This document shows positions 1 to 7,640 of a stretch of DNA of 40,929 nucleotides, piece after piece; the first letter of the stretch is position 1; every line of letters starts with the position of its first letter. The notes under the pieces were generated by a model that made no database searches, was not told the origin of the DNA, and was given only the letters and a program-made list of their open reading frames with translations. The stretch is from Acidobacteriota bacterium (GTDB taxonomy: Bacteria > Acidobacteriota > Terriglobia > Terriglobales > Acidobacteriaceae), in contig QHZR01000076.1 in the NCBI GenBank assembly GCA_003224755.1, forward strand, positions 1 through 40,929. The letters are read 5' to 3'. The translations under genes were made by a program, and so were the position numbers.

Positions 1-132
1 TTCCCTAAATCGCACTCTTACTTCCCGCACACTCCAATTTGACATAGTGGTTTCCGCCTATTCATTACGTCGGCTTTCTTCGCGATTCTCTGAACTGTCC
101 TTGTGGTTCCTTTACAATCATCTGCTGATTGC

Positions 133-1125
133 ATGAAGCTCTCCGCCATCGCCGTCGCACTTGGCGCAAATCTCGAAAACGGATCGCCGGATACTGAAAT
201 CACCGGCGTTGCTGCGATCGAAACTGCCGGACCGGGCCATCTCACGTTCGTTTCCAACCCTAAGTACACACCTGCGGCGCGCCGCACCAGAGCTTCGGCG
301 GTAATCGTGGCCGAGGACTTCCCTGCTCTTTCGACGGCGATGTTGCGCAGCAAGAATCCATATCTGGATTTTGCCCGCGCTCTCGAACTTTTCTATCGGC
401 CTCCGCAATACGCTCCTGGAATTCATCCGACGGCGGTAGTCCATCCTTCTGCCAGGATCAAAGCCGGTGCGCACATTGGCGCATATGTCGTCATTCAGGA
501 GGAAGTCGAAATCGGCCAGAACGCAGTGTTGCTTGCACATGTCGTCATTTATTGCGGAGTCACCATCGGCGACAACTTTCTGGCGCATTCGCATGCCGTG
601 GTGCGAGAGTTCTGTCGGATCGGTAACAATGTAGCTCTACAAAATGGCGTGATCGTGGGCGGCGACGGCTTCGGCTTTGCGAAAGACAATGCAGGCCGCT
701 GGCACAAGATTGTGCAATCCGGCCCAACAGTGATTGAGGACGACGTCGAGATTCAGGCCAACGCCTGCGTGGATCGCGCCAGCGTCGGAGAAACACGCAT
801 TTCTCGCGGCGCAAAGATCGACAACCTCGTGCAAGTTGGACATGGATCCAAGGTCGGCGAAGATAGCTTACTTTGCGCACAGGCAGGTTTGGCGGGGTCA
901 ACCGATGTCGGGAATAACGTGATCCTTGCCGGACAAGTCGGCGTCGCGGGGCACTGCAAGATCGGCGACGGTGCAATTGCTACAGCCCAGACTGGCATTC
1001 CCAACGATGTACCGGCGGGTGCAGTCGTCAGCGGCTATCCTGCGATTGATAACAAGCTGTGGCTGCGCTGCGTGGCAGTGTTCAATCGTCTGCCCGACAT
1101 TGCAAGAATTCTGCGGAAGAAATGA
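133..1125 (+). CDS. lpxD: UDP-3-O-acylglucosamine N-acyltransferase LpxD
   Basis: Third step of lipid A synthesis: transfers a 3-hydroxyacyl chain from acyl-ACP to UDP-3-O-acylglucosamine in the cytoplasm. Seen: an N-terminal uridine-binding type domain (about residues 1-95), then a long left-handed beta-helix of hexapeptide repeats (about 98-300), including the GGDGFGF segment (176-182) typical of LpxD and the IDNLVQVGH segment whose His237 matches the family's catalytic His. The ATG at 133 gives 330 residues, close to the usual 340. An in-frame GTG at 103 would add ten residues unlike the family start, so I prefer 133. No good ribosome site precedes it. It stands alone on the plus strand, tail to tail with plsC. 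It implies an LPS-type outer membrane. Confidence 0.95.
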   Translation: MKLSAIAVALGANLENGSPDTEITGVAAIETAGPGHLTFVSNPKYTPAARRTRASAVIVAEDFPALSTAMLRSKNPYLDFARALELFYRPPQYAPGIHPTAVVHPSARIKAGAHIGAYVVIQEEVEIGQNAVLLAHVVIYCGVTIGDNFLAHSHAVVREFCRIGNNVALQNGVIVGGDGFGFAKDNAGRWHKIVQSGPTVIEDDVEIQANACVDRASVGETRISRGAKIDNLVQVGHGSKVGEDSLLCAQAGLAGSTDVGNNVILAGQVGVAGHCKIGDGAIATAQTGIPNDVPAGAVVSGYPAIDNKLWLRCVAVFNRLPDIARILRKK

Positions 1126-1151
1126 AGAAATAATGGTGTGAGCCGTCGCAA

Positions 1152-1859
1152 TCAGGATTGATATTCCGGCGGCAATCCGCTGCTGATGACGGCTCTGACT
1201 TTTTCCATCAACGCTTCGCGAGTACCGAACTCTTCCGGTTCAATGGGCTGGTGAAAGATCAGCGTGACTGTCCCGCCTTTCATTGCGAACCGTCCCTTAG
1301 GCATGACGAAGTGTGATCCAGATATTGTGACCGGCACCACCGGCACATGGCACTCTTGCGCGAGATAAAACGGACCCTTTTTGAACGGCAACAGCTTGCC
1401 ATCGAATGAACGATGCCCTTCGACGAAAATGGTCATGTGGATTCCTTGCTTTACCACCTGGGTTGCGTTGCGCACCGCTGAGATTCCCGCATCGCGATCT
1501 CCGCGATTCACCGGCACCAGAGACGCCATGCGCATAGCTTTGCCAAGTATTGGCACATTGAACAACTCCTGCTTGGCCATGACCGAAGTGCGACCGGGAA
1601 TCCTGGGCAGCAACACCGGCGGATCGATGTTCGAGACGTGGTTCGACATGAACACGTAAGTCCGTCTAGCGTCGAGTTGCTCCAGGCCGACAATCCGCAC
1701 GCGGATTCCGGCCAGGCGTACGCCTGTCCGCGCCCCCCACATCCCGACTCTGTACAGCGGACGAATATCGCCCGTGATCAGTACCCAAGGAAAACAGGTC
1801 AGGGCTGCAATCGGCAGCAAGACAGCCCAGAAACCGAGCATGAGGATGGTACGGATCAT
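1152..1859 (-). CDS. plsC: 1-acyl-sn-glycerol-3-phosphate acyltransferase (PlsC family)
   Basis: Acylates lysophosphatidic acid to phosphatidic acid at the inner membrane. Seen: a hydrophobic N-terminal anchor (about residues 4-30), the HX4D catalytic motif as NHVSNID (His74, Asp79), and the substrate-binding motif EGHRS, a variant of the usual EGTRS, followed by the expected FKKGPF segment. Length is 235 residues, normal for the family. The ATG at 1859 overlaps the TGA of the upstream M61 peptidase gene (ATGA), so translational coupling probably sets the start; a longer in-frame reading to 1892 would add a Gln-rich leader lying inside the peptidase gene. Last gene of the minus-strand envelope run. 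Confidence 0.92.
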   Translation of the reverse strand: MIRTILMLGFWAVLLPIAALTCFPWVLITGDIRPLYRVGMWGARTGVRLAGIRVRIVGLEQLDARRTYVFMSNHVSNIDPPVLLPRIPGRTSVMAKQELFNVPILGKAMRMASLVPVNRGDRDAGISAVRNATQVVKQGIHMTIFVEGHRSFDGKLLPFKKGPFYLAQECHVPVVPVTISGSHFVMPKGRFAMKGGTVTLIFHQPIEPEEFGTREALMEKVRAVISSGLPPEYQS

Positions 1860-3643
1860 CGCGGCTTGTTGTTGCTGTTGTCGAATAGCCAAGCGGCGCG
1901 GCGCGCCTTCTGCTGTGCGGTGACTTCAGGCAAATCCATGATTTGAAAAATTGTCTGCTCGCGGCTACCCAGCTTCCAATGAAGCTGGTATTGCGCGCCT
2001 TCTCGTCGAACTATAAGGTTCAAGATTCCGCCTGGAGCCAGGTTGGCCATGTGTTTTTCAAAGTTGCGGCCAGCCGGATCGCCGTTAATTTGCAAAATTT
2101 CATCCTGCGCTCGCAGGCCCGCGCGGTCGGCTGCACTCTGCGCTTGTACCTGCATCACTACCGGCGGCTGATCGAATTTCTGGACAGCCTCAAATCCCGG
2201 ATCCGCGAAGACCGCCTGCAGCCTATTCACTCGCAGGCCAACCGATGCGAAAAACTTGTCCCAAGGAATTTCCTCCACTCCGCTGACATATTTCTGAAAA
2301 AACTCGCGCAGGCTGGCGTGGCTCAACTTTTCCGCGGTCTCGCGCACTGCAGTTGAATCAGCGAAGAACTCGCCGTTCTTTGCGTATTGATCGTTCATTG
2401 AGCGAAACAGTTCGCGCAGTGACGCTTGGTCCTGACTCGCATTTCGCATTACCAAATCCAGCAGCACGCCCACCAATTCGCCCTTGTTGTAGTAAGAAAT
2501 GCTGCGGTCGCGAAACCCATAACGCGCATATTTCTCGAGCCAGGCATCGAGACTGGATTGCTCGGCAGATTGAGTCAGGTGTGCAGGCCGGTTCTGCAGC
2601 TCGGTTATCTGCTGGCCAAGCTGATCTAGATAATGCCGCTCGTCGAGAAGCCCCGACCGCAGCTCGATGTACTCCGCCGCCGTCGTATCCACGCCTTCAC
2701 TGAACCAAAGCGCCGGCGTGTAGTTCTCCTTGGTGTAATCAACCGGCTCGAGCGATTGCGGCCGGATGCGTTTCACGTTCCACAGATGAAAAAACTCGTG
2801 CGTGGTGATCGCAATGAATGGGCTCAGGTCCTTCTCAAAATCGCTAACCGGCAAGTTGATAGCCGTGCCAAAAGCGTGTTCCATGCCTCCGTCAGACGAA
2901 TCCGATGTGTGGTAGATAAAAATGTAATCCTGGAAGGGACAGTCATTCATCCATCGGGCAGCTCCAGCGACGATACGTTCGATCGGCGGCACAATTGTCT
3001 TGAGGATGGCGGCCGCATTTTCTGCGTCCAGTGTGACCCGATACTTTCCGCAACTGCCGTTGAAGTCGGTTTCGACGAACGTCCCGATTTCGATCGGCGA
3101 GTCTACGAGTTGATCGTAATTCGTTGCCTCGTAGCCGGGGCCGTCCGAGCGAAGCGGAGTCGCGATCTTCCAGGTCGGAGGAATCTGCTGGAATACAACC
3201 TGGACTGGCGCTTCTCGCTCGTCCTCCGCATATAGGAGGATCTCTGCCAGATTGAAAAACGCGTGATGCGAATTCAGCTGCGCGCCGTAGGGCCCGGGGC
3301 TGTCGCTGAACATCTCATATTCGACCCGCGCACCCGCGTCCGCGCCGCTGATCTGCCATCGGCTCTTGTTCAGCTGTGTAAGTTGAAGCGGATGGCCGTT
3401 CGGGTCGTCTGCGCGAATCCAATTCATGTACTGCACAAAGTCGCGAACCTGGTAGAGCGCATTCCAAACGGGAAGCTGCAATTCGTGGGACGCGCGTCCC
3501 GGAGGAATCGCCAGTTCAACGTGCACCAGATGGCGCTCTGGATCCGCGAGCGAAACCGTGTATCGAACCGGACTCTGGCCAAAGATGCAGGAGCACGAAG
3601 CAATGGTGAAGACCAGCAGGAATTTCGAAATTCGCAAGCTCAC
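1856..3643 (-). CDS. M61-family glycyl aminopeptidase-like metalloprotease with PDZ domain
   Basis: Exported zinc peptidase. Seen: a hydrophobic N-terminus (about residues 6-22) with a possible lipobox IASC ending at Cys17; an N-terminal beta-sandwich region; the zinc motif HEFFH (282-286) followed by LWNVKRIRP, diagnostic of family M61; a downstream Glu316 in LWFSEG as the probable third zinc ligand; and a C-terminal PDZ-like region (about 480-560). The 595-residue length fits the family. The start is GTG, whose GTGA overlaps the mpl stop, and the gene's own stop overlaps plsC, so it sits coupled between a peptidoglycan-recycling gene and a phospholipid gene. Family knowledge: M61 enzymes prefer N-terminal Gly or Ala. 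Substrate here is unknown. Confidence 0.88.
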   Translation of the reverse strand: MSLRISKFLLVFTIASCSCIFGQSPVRYTVSLADPERHLVHVELAIPPGRASHELQLPVWNALYQVRDFVQYMNWIRADDPNGHPLQLTQLNKSRWQISGADAGARVEYEMFSDSPGPYGAQLNSHHAFFNLAEILLYAEDEREAPVQVVFQQIPPTWKIATPLRSDGPGYEATNYDQLVDSPIEIGTFVETDFNGSCGKYRVTLDAENAAAILKTIVPPIERIVAGAARWMNDCPFQDYIFIYHTSDSSDGGMEHAFGTAINLPVSDFEKDLSPFIAITTHEFFHLWNVKRIRPQSLEPVDYTKENYTPALWFSEGVDTTAAEYIELRSGLLDERHYLDQLGQQITELQNRPAHLTQSAEQSSLDAWLEKYARYGFRDRSISYYNKGELVGVLLDLVMRNASQDQASLRELFRSMNDQYAKNGEFFADSTAVRETAEKLSHASLREFFQKYVSGVEEIPWDKFFASVGLRVNRLQAVFADPGFEAVQKFDQPPVVMQVQAQSAADRAGLRAQDEILQINGDPAGRNFEKHMANLAPGGILNLIVRREGAQYQLHWKLGSREQTIFQIMDLPEVTAQQKARRAAWLFDNSNNKPR

Positions 3644-5082
3644 TGCGCCGATCTCGCTTCGAATTCGCCGGTCTCCTGCAAAGACCTTAGCTGCGCCGGG
3701 AGTTTTTCGTAGATGCCACCGAAGCCACCATTAGAGAGGATCGCAACCACATCACTCGGTCGCATCTCAGGGGCCACTGTGCGCACGATCCGATCAACAT
3801 CTGCGATAACCCGCGCCCGCTGTCCGGAGTTAGTCAGTTGAGTGGCGACGGCGGCAATGTCCAGTCTCTCACTCTCGGGAATTGCGTCCGATTTGAAAAC
3901 GTTGGCCATAACCACTTCGTCGGCAACGCCAAGACTTTCAGCCAGGTCGTTCTGAAACACATTGCGGCGCAGGGTGTTCGAACGCGGCTCGAGAATTGCC
4001 CACAAACGCCGGCCCGGATAACGCGCACGCAGCGCCTTGAGTGTTCCCGCGATCGCAGTCGGGTGATGGGCGAAATCGTCAATGATCGTAATGCCGTTGA
4101 TTTCGGCCTTCACTTCCAGGCGACGCTTCACGCTCTTGAAGCTCTTCAACGCCGCTGCAATCACATCTACCTGAATGCCGTAGTGGGTTGCAATTGTCAC
4201 GGCAGCAGTGGCGTTCCAGACGTTGTACTCTCCGGCCAGCGCAAATGACATGTCTGCGAACTTCTGCCCATTTCGGATGACTGACCAGGACGTCTGATCA
4301 GATTTCAACTTCAGATCCGCGATTCGCCAATCCGATTCGGTATTAGTTCCATAACGTTCGACCGGACAAAGTGCACACGAAATACATCGCCCCACACTCT
4401 CACCGCGATCGAATGCGACAATCTTGCCGCGCCGCGGCACCAGATTTACCAAGCGTTTAAACGCGGTTTCGACGGCTTCCAAATCCTTGTAGATATCTGC
4501 GTGGTCGAACTCAACCGAGGTGAGAATCACGGTGTCGGGAAAATAGTGCAGAAATTTCGGGCCCTTGTCGAAAAAGGCTGTATCGTACTCGTCGCCTTCG
4601 ATGATGAAATGTTTCCCGCTGCCAAGCTGAAAGCTGCGGCCGAAATTCTCTGCAATCCCTCCGATGAGAAACGACGGCTGCGCTCCTGCTACCTCGAAGA
4701 TCCACGACAACATGGACGTCGTCGTAGTCTTGCCGTGAGTCCCGGCAACAACCAAGACTTCTTTGCCCTTCAGGAACTCGTCATGCAACAACTGCGGCAG
4801 GGAGCAGAATGGAATCCTCTGATCGAGAACATGTTCCAGCTCAACGTTGCCCCGCGAAATTGCGTTGCCGATTACTACCAGATCGGGTGTGGGATTGAGA
4901 TTTTCGATGGCAAAAGGCTGCGAAACGGGAATGCCCAACGACGCAAGGAAATCCGACATCGGCGGATAGGCCGCTGCATCCGAGCCGGTGACGGTAAAGC
5001 CTCGCTCAGCCAACATTCCGGCGAGCGACGCCATCGCGGTGCCGCAAATGCCAATGAGGTGGATATGTTTGAATGCAGTCAT
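3640..5082 (-). CDS. mpl: UDP-N-acetylmuramate:L-Ala-gamma-D-Glu-meso-Dap ligase Mpl
   Basis: Murein recycling ligase: joins a recovered murein tripeptide (or tetra- and pentapeptide) to UDP-MurNAc with ATP in the cytoplasm. Seen: an N-terminal nucleotide-binding fold opening with IHLIGICGTAMASLAG, the Mur-ligase P-loop GTHGKTTTTS (114-123), the central HFPDTVILTSVEFDHAD region, and a C-terminal Mur ligase domain. Early AMASL and the 480-residue length favour Mpl over MurC. The ATG at 5082 is the best match to the family start; no clear Shine-Dalgarno is visible. The stop is embedded in the GTG start of the M61 gene. The neighbouring LD-carboxypeptidase and dapF genes give its substrate context. 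Confidence 0.93.
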   Translation of the reverse strand: MTAFKHIHLIGICGTAMASLAGMLAERGFTVTGSDAAAYPPMSDFLASLGIPVSQPFAIENLNPTPDLVVIGNAISRGNVELEHVLDQRIPFCSLPQLLHDEFLKGKEVLVVAGTHGKTTTTSMLSWIFEVAGAQPSFLIGGIAENFGRSFQLGSGKHFIIEGDEYDTAFFDKGPKFLHYFPDTVILTSVEFDHADIYKDLEAVETAFKRLVNLVPRRGKIVAFDRGESVGRCISCALCPVERYGTNTESDWRIADLKLKSDQTSWSVIRNGQKFADMSFALAGEYNVWNATAAVTIATHYGIQVDVIAAALKSFKSVKRRLEVKAEINGITIIDDFAHHPTAIAGTLKALRARYPGRRLWAILEPRSNTLRRNVFQNDLAESLGVADEVVMANVFKSDAIPESERLDIAAVATQLTNSGQRARVIADVDRIVRTVAPEMRPSDVVAILSNGGFGGIYEKLPAQLRSLQETGEFEARSAQ

Positions 5083-5090
5083 TTGAAATC

Positions 5091-5114
5091 AGCTCTTAGC
5101 CATTAGCTTTTAGC
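5091..5114 (-). repeat. 24-base intergenic repeat, copy 1
   Basis: A 24-base stretch starting AGCTCTTAGCC lies in the 57-base gap between the LD-carboxypeptidase and mpl genes. It matches 17251-17274 at 22 of 24 positions by hand alignment. It contains repeated AGCT(C/T)TTAGC units that can pair with the inverse-oriented units seen at the other locus. Function unknown; it may be a small dispersed palindromic element. Strand is arbitrary. Confidence 0.5.
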
Positions 5115-5139
5115 TTGAATTAAAACCAGTGGAGTCAAC

Positions 5140-6096
5140 CTATACCGTAACCGCCGCTTCCAAGATTTCGAGACTCACACTTGTACTGTCCACGTTTAAC
5201 GCCGCCTTCACACCTATCGGTAAAGTAATATTCTGCCGCGAGACGTGCCCGGAGCGCAGGCCGTAAGCCACAGGTATGCCGAGATCGTCGACCACTCGCA
5301 TCACAACTTCTTCCAGCGTGTAGCGCTGATTTGGAGCTTGGATGCAGTCGAGCATCTCGCCGAAGATGATCCCGCGCACGCCGGCGAACTTTCCCGCCAG
5401 TTTCAGGTGCATCAGCATGCGATCAATCTGGTATGGCTTGGTTCCGATATCTTCAATAAACAAGATTGTGCCATCCGTCCTGATTTCGTACGGGGTTCCC
5501 AGAGAGGCCACGAGCATCGAAAGGCAGCCGCCGTAGAGCACGCCCTCGGCTGATCCCGAACCCAGCGATTTCACGGCGGAACCGGCGCTGAATTCCAGTC
5601 GCCAGTTCTGTGCTCCGGCTACTGCGTTCCGCCACGATACCGGGTCAAATCCATCGGCTTTTGCAAAATCCTTGGCGACCATGGGGCCGTGAAAAGTTAT
5701 GAAGCCGGCTGCATCGCAGAAGTGGGTTAGAAGGGTCGTAATGTCACTGTAGCCAACGATGATCTTGGGTTTGGCGGCAAGCTTCGGCAAATCCAAGAGC
5801 GGCAACAGATAGTTCGCCCCATAGCCCCCGCGCGCGCAGATGATTGCTTTCACGTGATCGCGCTGGAACATGTCTTCGAGTTCCTGGATGCGGCGGTCGG
5901 GCGATCCTGCGAAGTATAGATCGTGGGAAAAAATCGACTCGCTATAAACGGGCTTATATCCCATTTGCCGCAGTGCTTCACAGCCAGCTTCAAATTCCTC
6001 GCGCTTAAACGAGCTTGCGGGAGCGACGATGCCGATCGTGTCTCCGGAACGCAGAGCGCGGGGCTTGATGCGCGAGGCTGGAGCTGAGGCTGGCAT
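5140..6096 (-). CDS. ldcA: LD-carboxypeptidase, peptidase family S66
   Basis: Cleaves the terminal D-Ala from L-Ala-D-Glu-meso-Dap-D-Ala, giving the tripeptide used by Mpl. Seen: GDTIGIVAPAS near the N-terminus, CARGGYGANYLL, and a complete S66 triad: Ser117 in VGYSDIT, Glu215 in FIEDIGTKPYQID and His284 in RSGHVSRQ. Length from the ATG at 6096 is 318 residues, normal. That start lies 5 bases after the dapF stop; a start at 6126 would overlap dapF and add an unlikely leader. No signal peptide, so cytoplasmic. Its operon with dapF and mpl supports a peptidoglycan recycling role. Confidence 0.93.
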   Translation of the reverse strand: MPASAPASRIKPRALRSGDTIGIVAPASSFKREEFEAGCEALRQMGYKPVYSESIFSHDLYFAGSPDRRIQELEDMFQRDHVKAIICARGGYGANYLLPLLDLPKLAAKPKIIVGYSDITTLLTHFCDAAGFITFHGPMVAKDFAKADGFDPVSWRNAVAGAQNWRLEFSAGSAVKSLGSGSAEGVLYGGCLSMLVASLGTPYEIRTDGTILFIEDIGTKPYQIDRMLMHLKLAGKFAGVRGIIFGEMLDCIQAPNQRYTLEEVVMRVVDDLGIPVAYGLRSGHVSRQNITLPIGVKAALNVDSTSVSLEILEAAVTV

Positions 6097-6101
6097 GCTG
6101 G

Positions 6102-6890
6102 CTAGATGAAGAATTCTCCTTGGCAAATGATTTGTGCGGGGCCGCGCAGGAACACTTCACCATCCCATCGCACAGTCTGAACGCCGCCGGAGGCATGCAC
6201 ACGCACCGGCGACTGCGCTCGCTTATGAAAGATCGAGGCCACGGCCGCGGCACACGAACCGGTTCCTGATGATTGCGTCTCTCCGACTCCGCGTTCGAAA
6301 AACCTAGTCTCAATGGTTTCGGCATCGGCGATACGCACGAGTTCCACATTGATGCCGTACTTGAAATCATGATGCTTGCCGATTTCTGCCGCTTCGGCCT
6401 GCCAGCCTGGCGCAAAGTCATCCACAAAAACCACGTAATGCGGATTGCCCATCGAAACGGGCGTCCCGCGCACCTCTCCGAACGCTACCTTGATGGGGAA
6501 CTCGTCGCCGACCTGTGGTTCTCCCATAGCGATCTCGAACTCAAACGTGGTTTCGCTGCGCGAAGTGAGCACACAATTCTTAATCCCTGCGCCAGTTCTT
6601 ACATTAACGTGCTCTCGCGGAGCTTGTGAACAGATATAAGCTGCAACGCAGCGCGTGCCGTTGCCGGAGATCTCCGCCTCTGAGCCGTCGGCGTTGATCA
6701 GCCTGGCACGAATATCGGCGTCCTGCGCGGGAAAGAGCCACTCCACGCCGTCGGCGCCAATTCCATTGTGACGATCGCAAATGCGCCGGCTAAATTGGCT
6801 CAAATCCGGCGGGGCATGCATGCCGTCAATGATCAGAAAATCATTGCCGCAGGCACTTGCCTTGGTGAACGGGATGGCGGGACCATTCAT
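6102..6890 (-). CDS. dapF: Diaminopimelate epimerase DapF
   Basis: Interconverts LL- and meso-diaminopimelate for lysine and peptidoglycan synthesis. Seen: the family N-terminus KASACGNDFLIID, the first catalytic Cys81 in SGNGTRC, the MGNPH segment, and the second catalytic Cys213 in SSGTGSCAAAVA. Length of 262 residues is typical. Its ATG overlaps the TGA of the upstream mgtC-like gene as ATGA, and the LD-carboxypeptidase starts 5 bases after its stop, so the three are almost certainly co-transcribed. Both catalytic cysteines are present, so the enzyme should be active. Confidence 0.95.
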   Translation of the reverse strand: MNGPAIPFTKASACGNDFLIIDGMHAPPDLSQFSRRICDRHNGIGADGVEWLFPAQDADIRARLINADGSEAEISGNGTRCVAAYICSQAPREHVNVRTGAGIKNCVLTSRSETTFEFEIAMGEPQVGDEFPIKVAFGEVRGTPVSMGNPHYVVFVDDFAPGWQAEAAEIGKHHDFKYGINVELVRIADAETIETRFFERGVGETQSSGTGSCAAAVASIFHKRAQSPVRVHASGGVQTVRWDGEVFLRGPAQIICQGEFFI

Positions 6891-7552
6891 TCCGCCTGTA
6901 CCGGCCCCAGCGCCGCAACGCTCTCGAATGCTCCCGATTCTTTTAGTCCCTTAAGGACCCGTGCCTGGTGCTTGCGCGTGCCTTCACACTCAAAGTGAAT
7001 TCGGACGTGACGGGGGGTAGGCGCCAACTGCGTGTTCAACATTAGGGAATGCAGCGGTTCCAACACTTCGTTTACCTTAGCCTCGGTCTCTTCGGCGCTC
7101 GGTCCCGAGACCTCGTACGCATACAGCAGGACCTTCAAGTTCAACCCACGCTCAATGCCGCCTAGGAGTAGTAGCACGCCAATTATTAGAAGTGTCGCAA
7201 CAACGGCGAGAACATACTGCCCACCGCCCACTGCCATCCCAACCGAGGCAACCACGAAGAGTGTCGCGGCGGTGGTGATCCCGGTGACCAAGTCCCCGCG
7301 AGCGTGCAGAATGGAACCCGCGCCGATAAAGCCGATACCCGGAATGATCTGCGCCGCAATTCGCGTGTGGTCGCCGGTATGTGCCCCCGCCAACTCATCG
7401 GACAGGAGGGTAAACATGGCCGCGCCAAGACAGATGAAGAGATTGGTGCGCAAACCCGCGGGCCGGTGCTTGGCCTGGCGCTCCAGCCCGATCAAGCCGC
7501 CCAAGAGCGCTGCCAGGGCCAGTTTTTCCAGGTCGCCCATGATTGGAGACAT
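6887..7552 (-). CDS. MgtC/SapB family inner-membrane protein
   Basis: Integral membrane protein of the MgtC family. Family knowledge: homologues aid survival at low magnesium or inside hosts, often by modulating the ATP synthase; transport activity is not established. Seen: an N-terminal MgtC domain with LLGGLIGLERQ (about residues 15-26), GIGFIGAGSI, and about four to five hydrophobic helices in the first 140 residues, followed by a soluble C-terminal region (about 145-221) of the kind often predicted as ACT-like. The ATG at 7552 is preceded by GAGGG six bases away; an in-frame ATG at 7540 is possible. First gene of the dapF operon. Confidence 0.9.
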   Translation of the reverse strand: MSPIMGDLEKLALAALLGGLIGLERQAKHRPAGLRTNLFICLGAAMFTLLSDELAGAHTGDHTRIAAQIIPGIGFIGAGSILHARGDLVTGITTAATLFVVASVGMAVGGGQYVLAVVATLLIIGVLLLLGGIERGLNLKVLLYAYEVSGPSAEETEAKVNEVLEPLHSLMLNTQLAPTPRHVRIHFECEGTRKHQARVLKGLKESGAFESVAALGPVQAE

Positions 7553-7640
7553 CTTCTTCCCTCTCAGCTCACGTCGCCTAATTTTGCTCGGATTTTAACA
7601 TCGTGTGAGCCAGACGCCCTCACCCGCCATTCCGCAGAAG

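Noticed and set aside
90-118. TACAAT with a weak CTGAAC upstream as a promoter for lpxD
   Set aside because: The -10-like hexamer is good but the -35 match is poor, and it would leave only a few bases before the ATG at 133.
2633-3235. Plus-strand reading frame of 200 codons
   Set aside because: Lies wholly opposite the M61 peptidase; composition and lack of a ribosome site mark it as a shadow.
4501-5106. Plus-strand reading frame of 201 codons
   Set aside because: Antisense to mpl; no domain or start signal.
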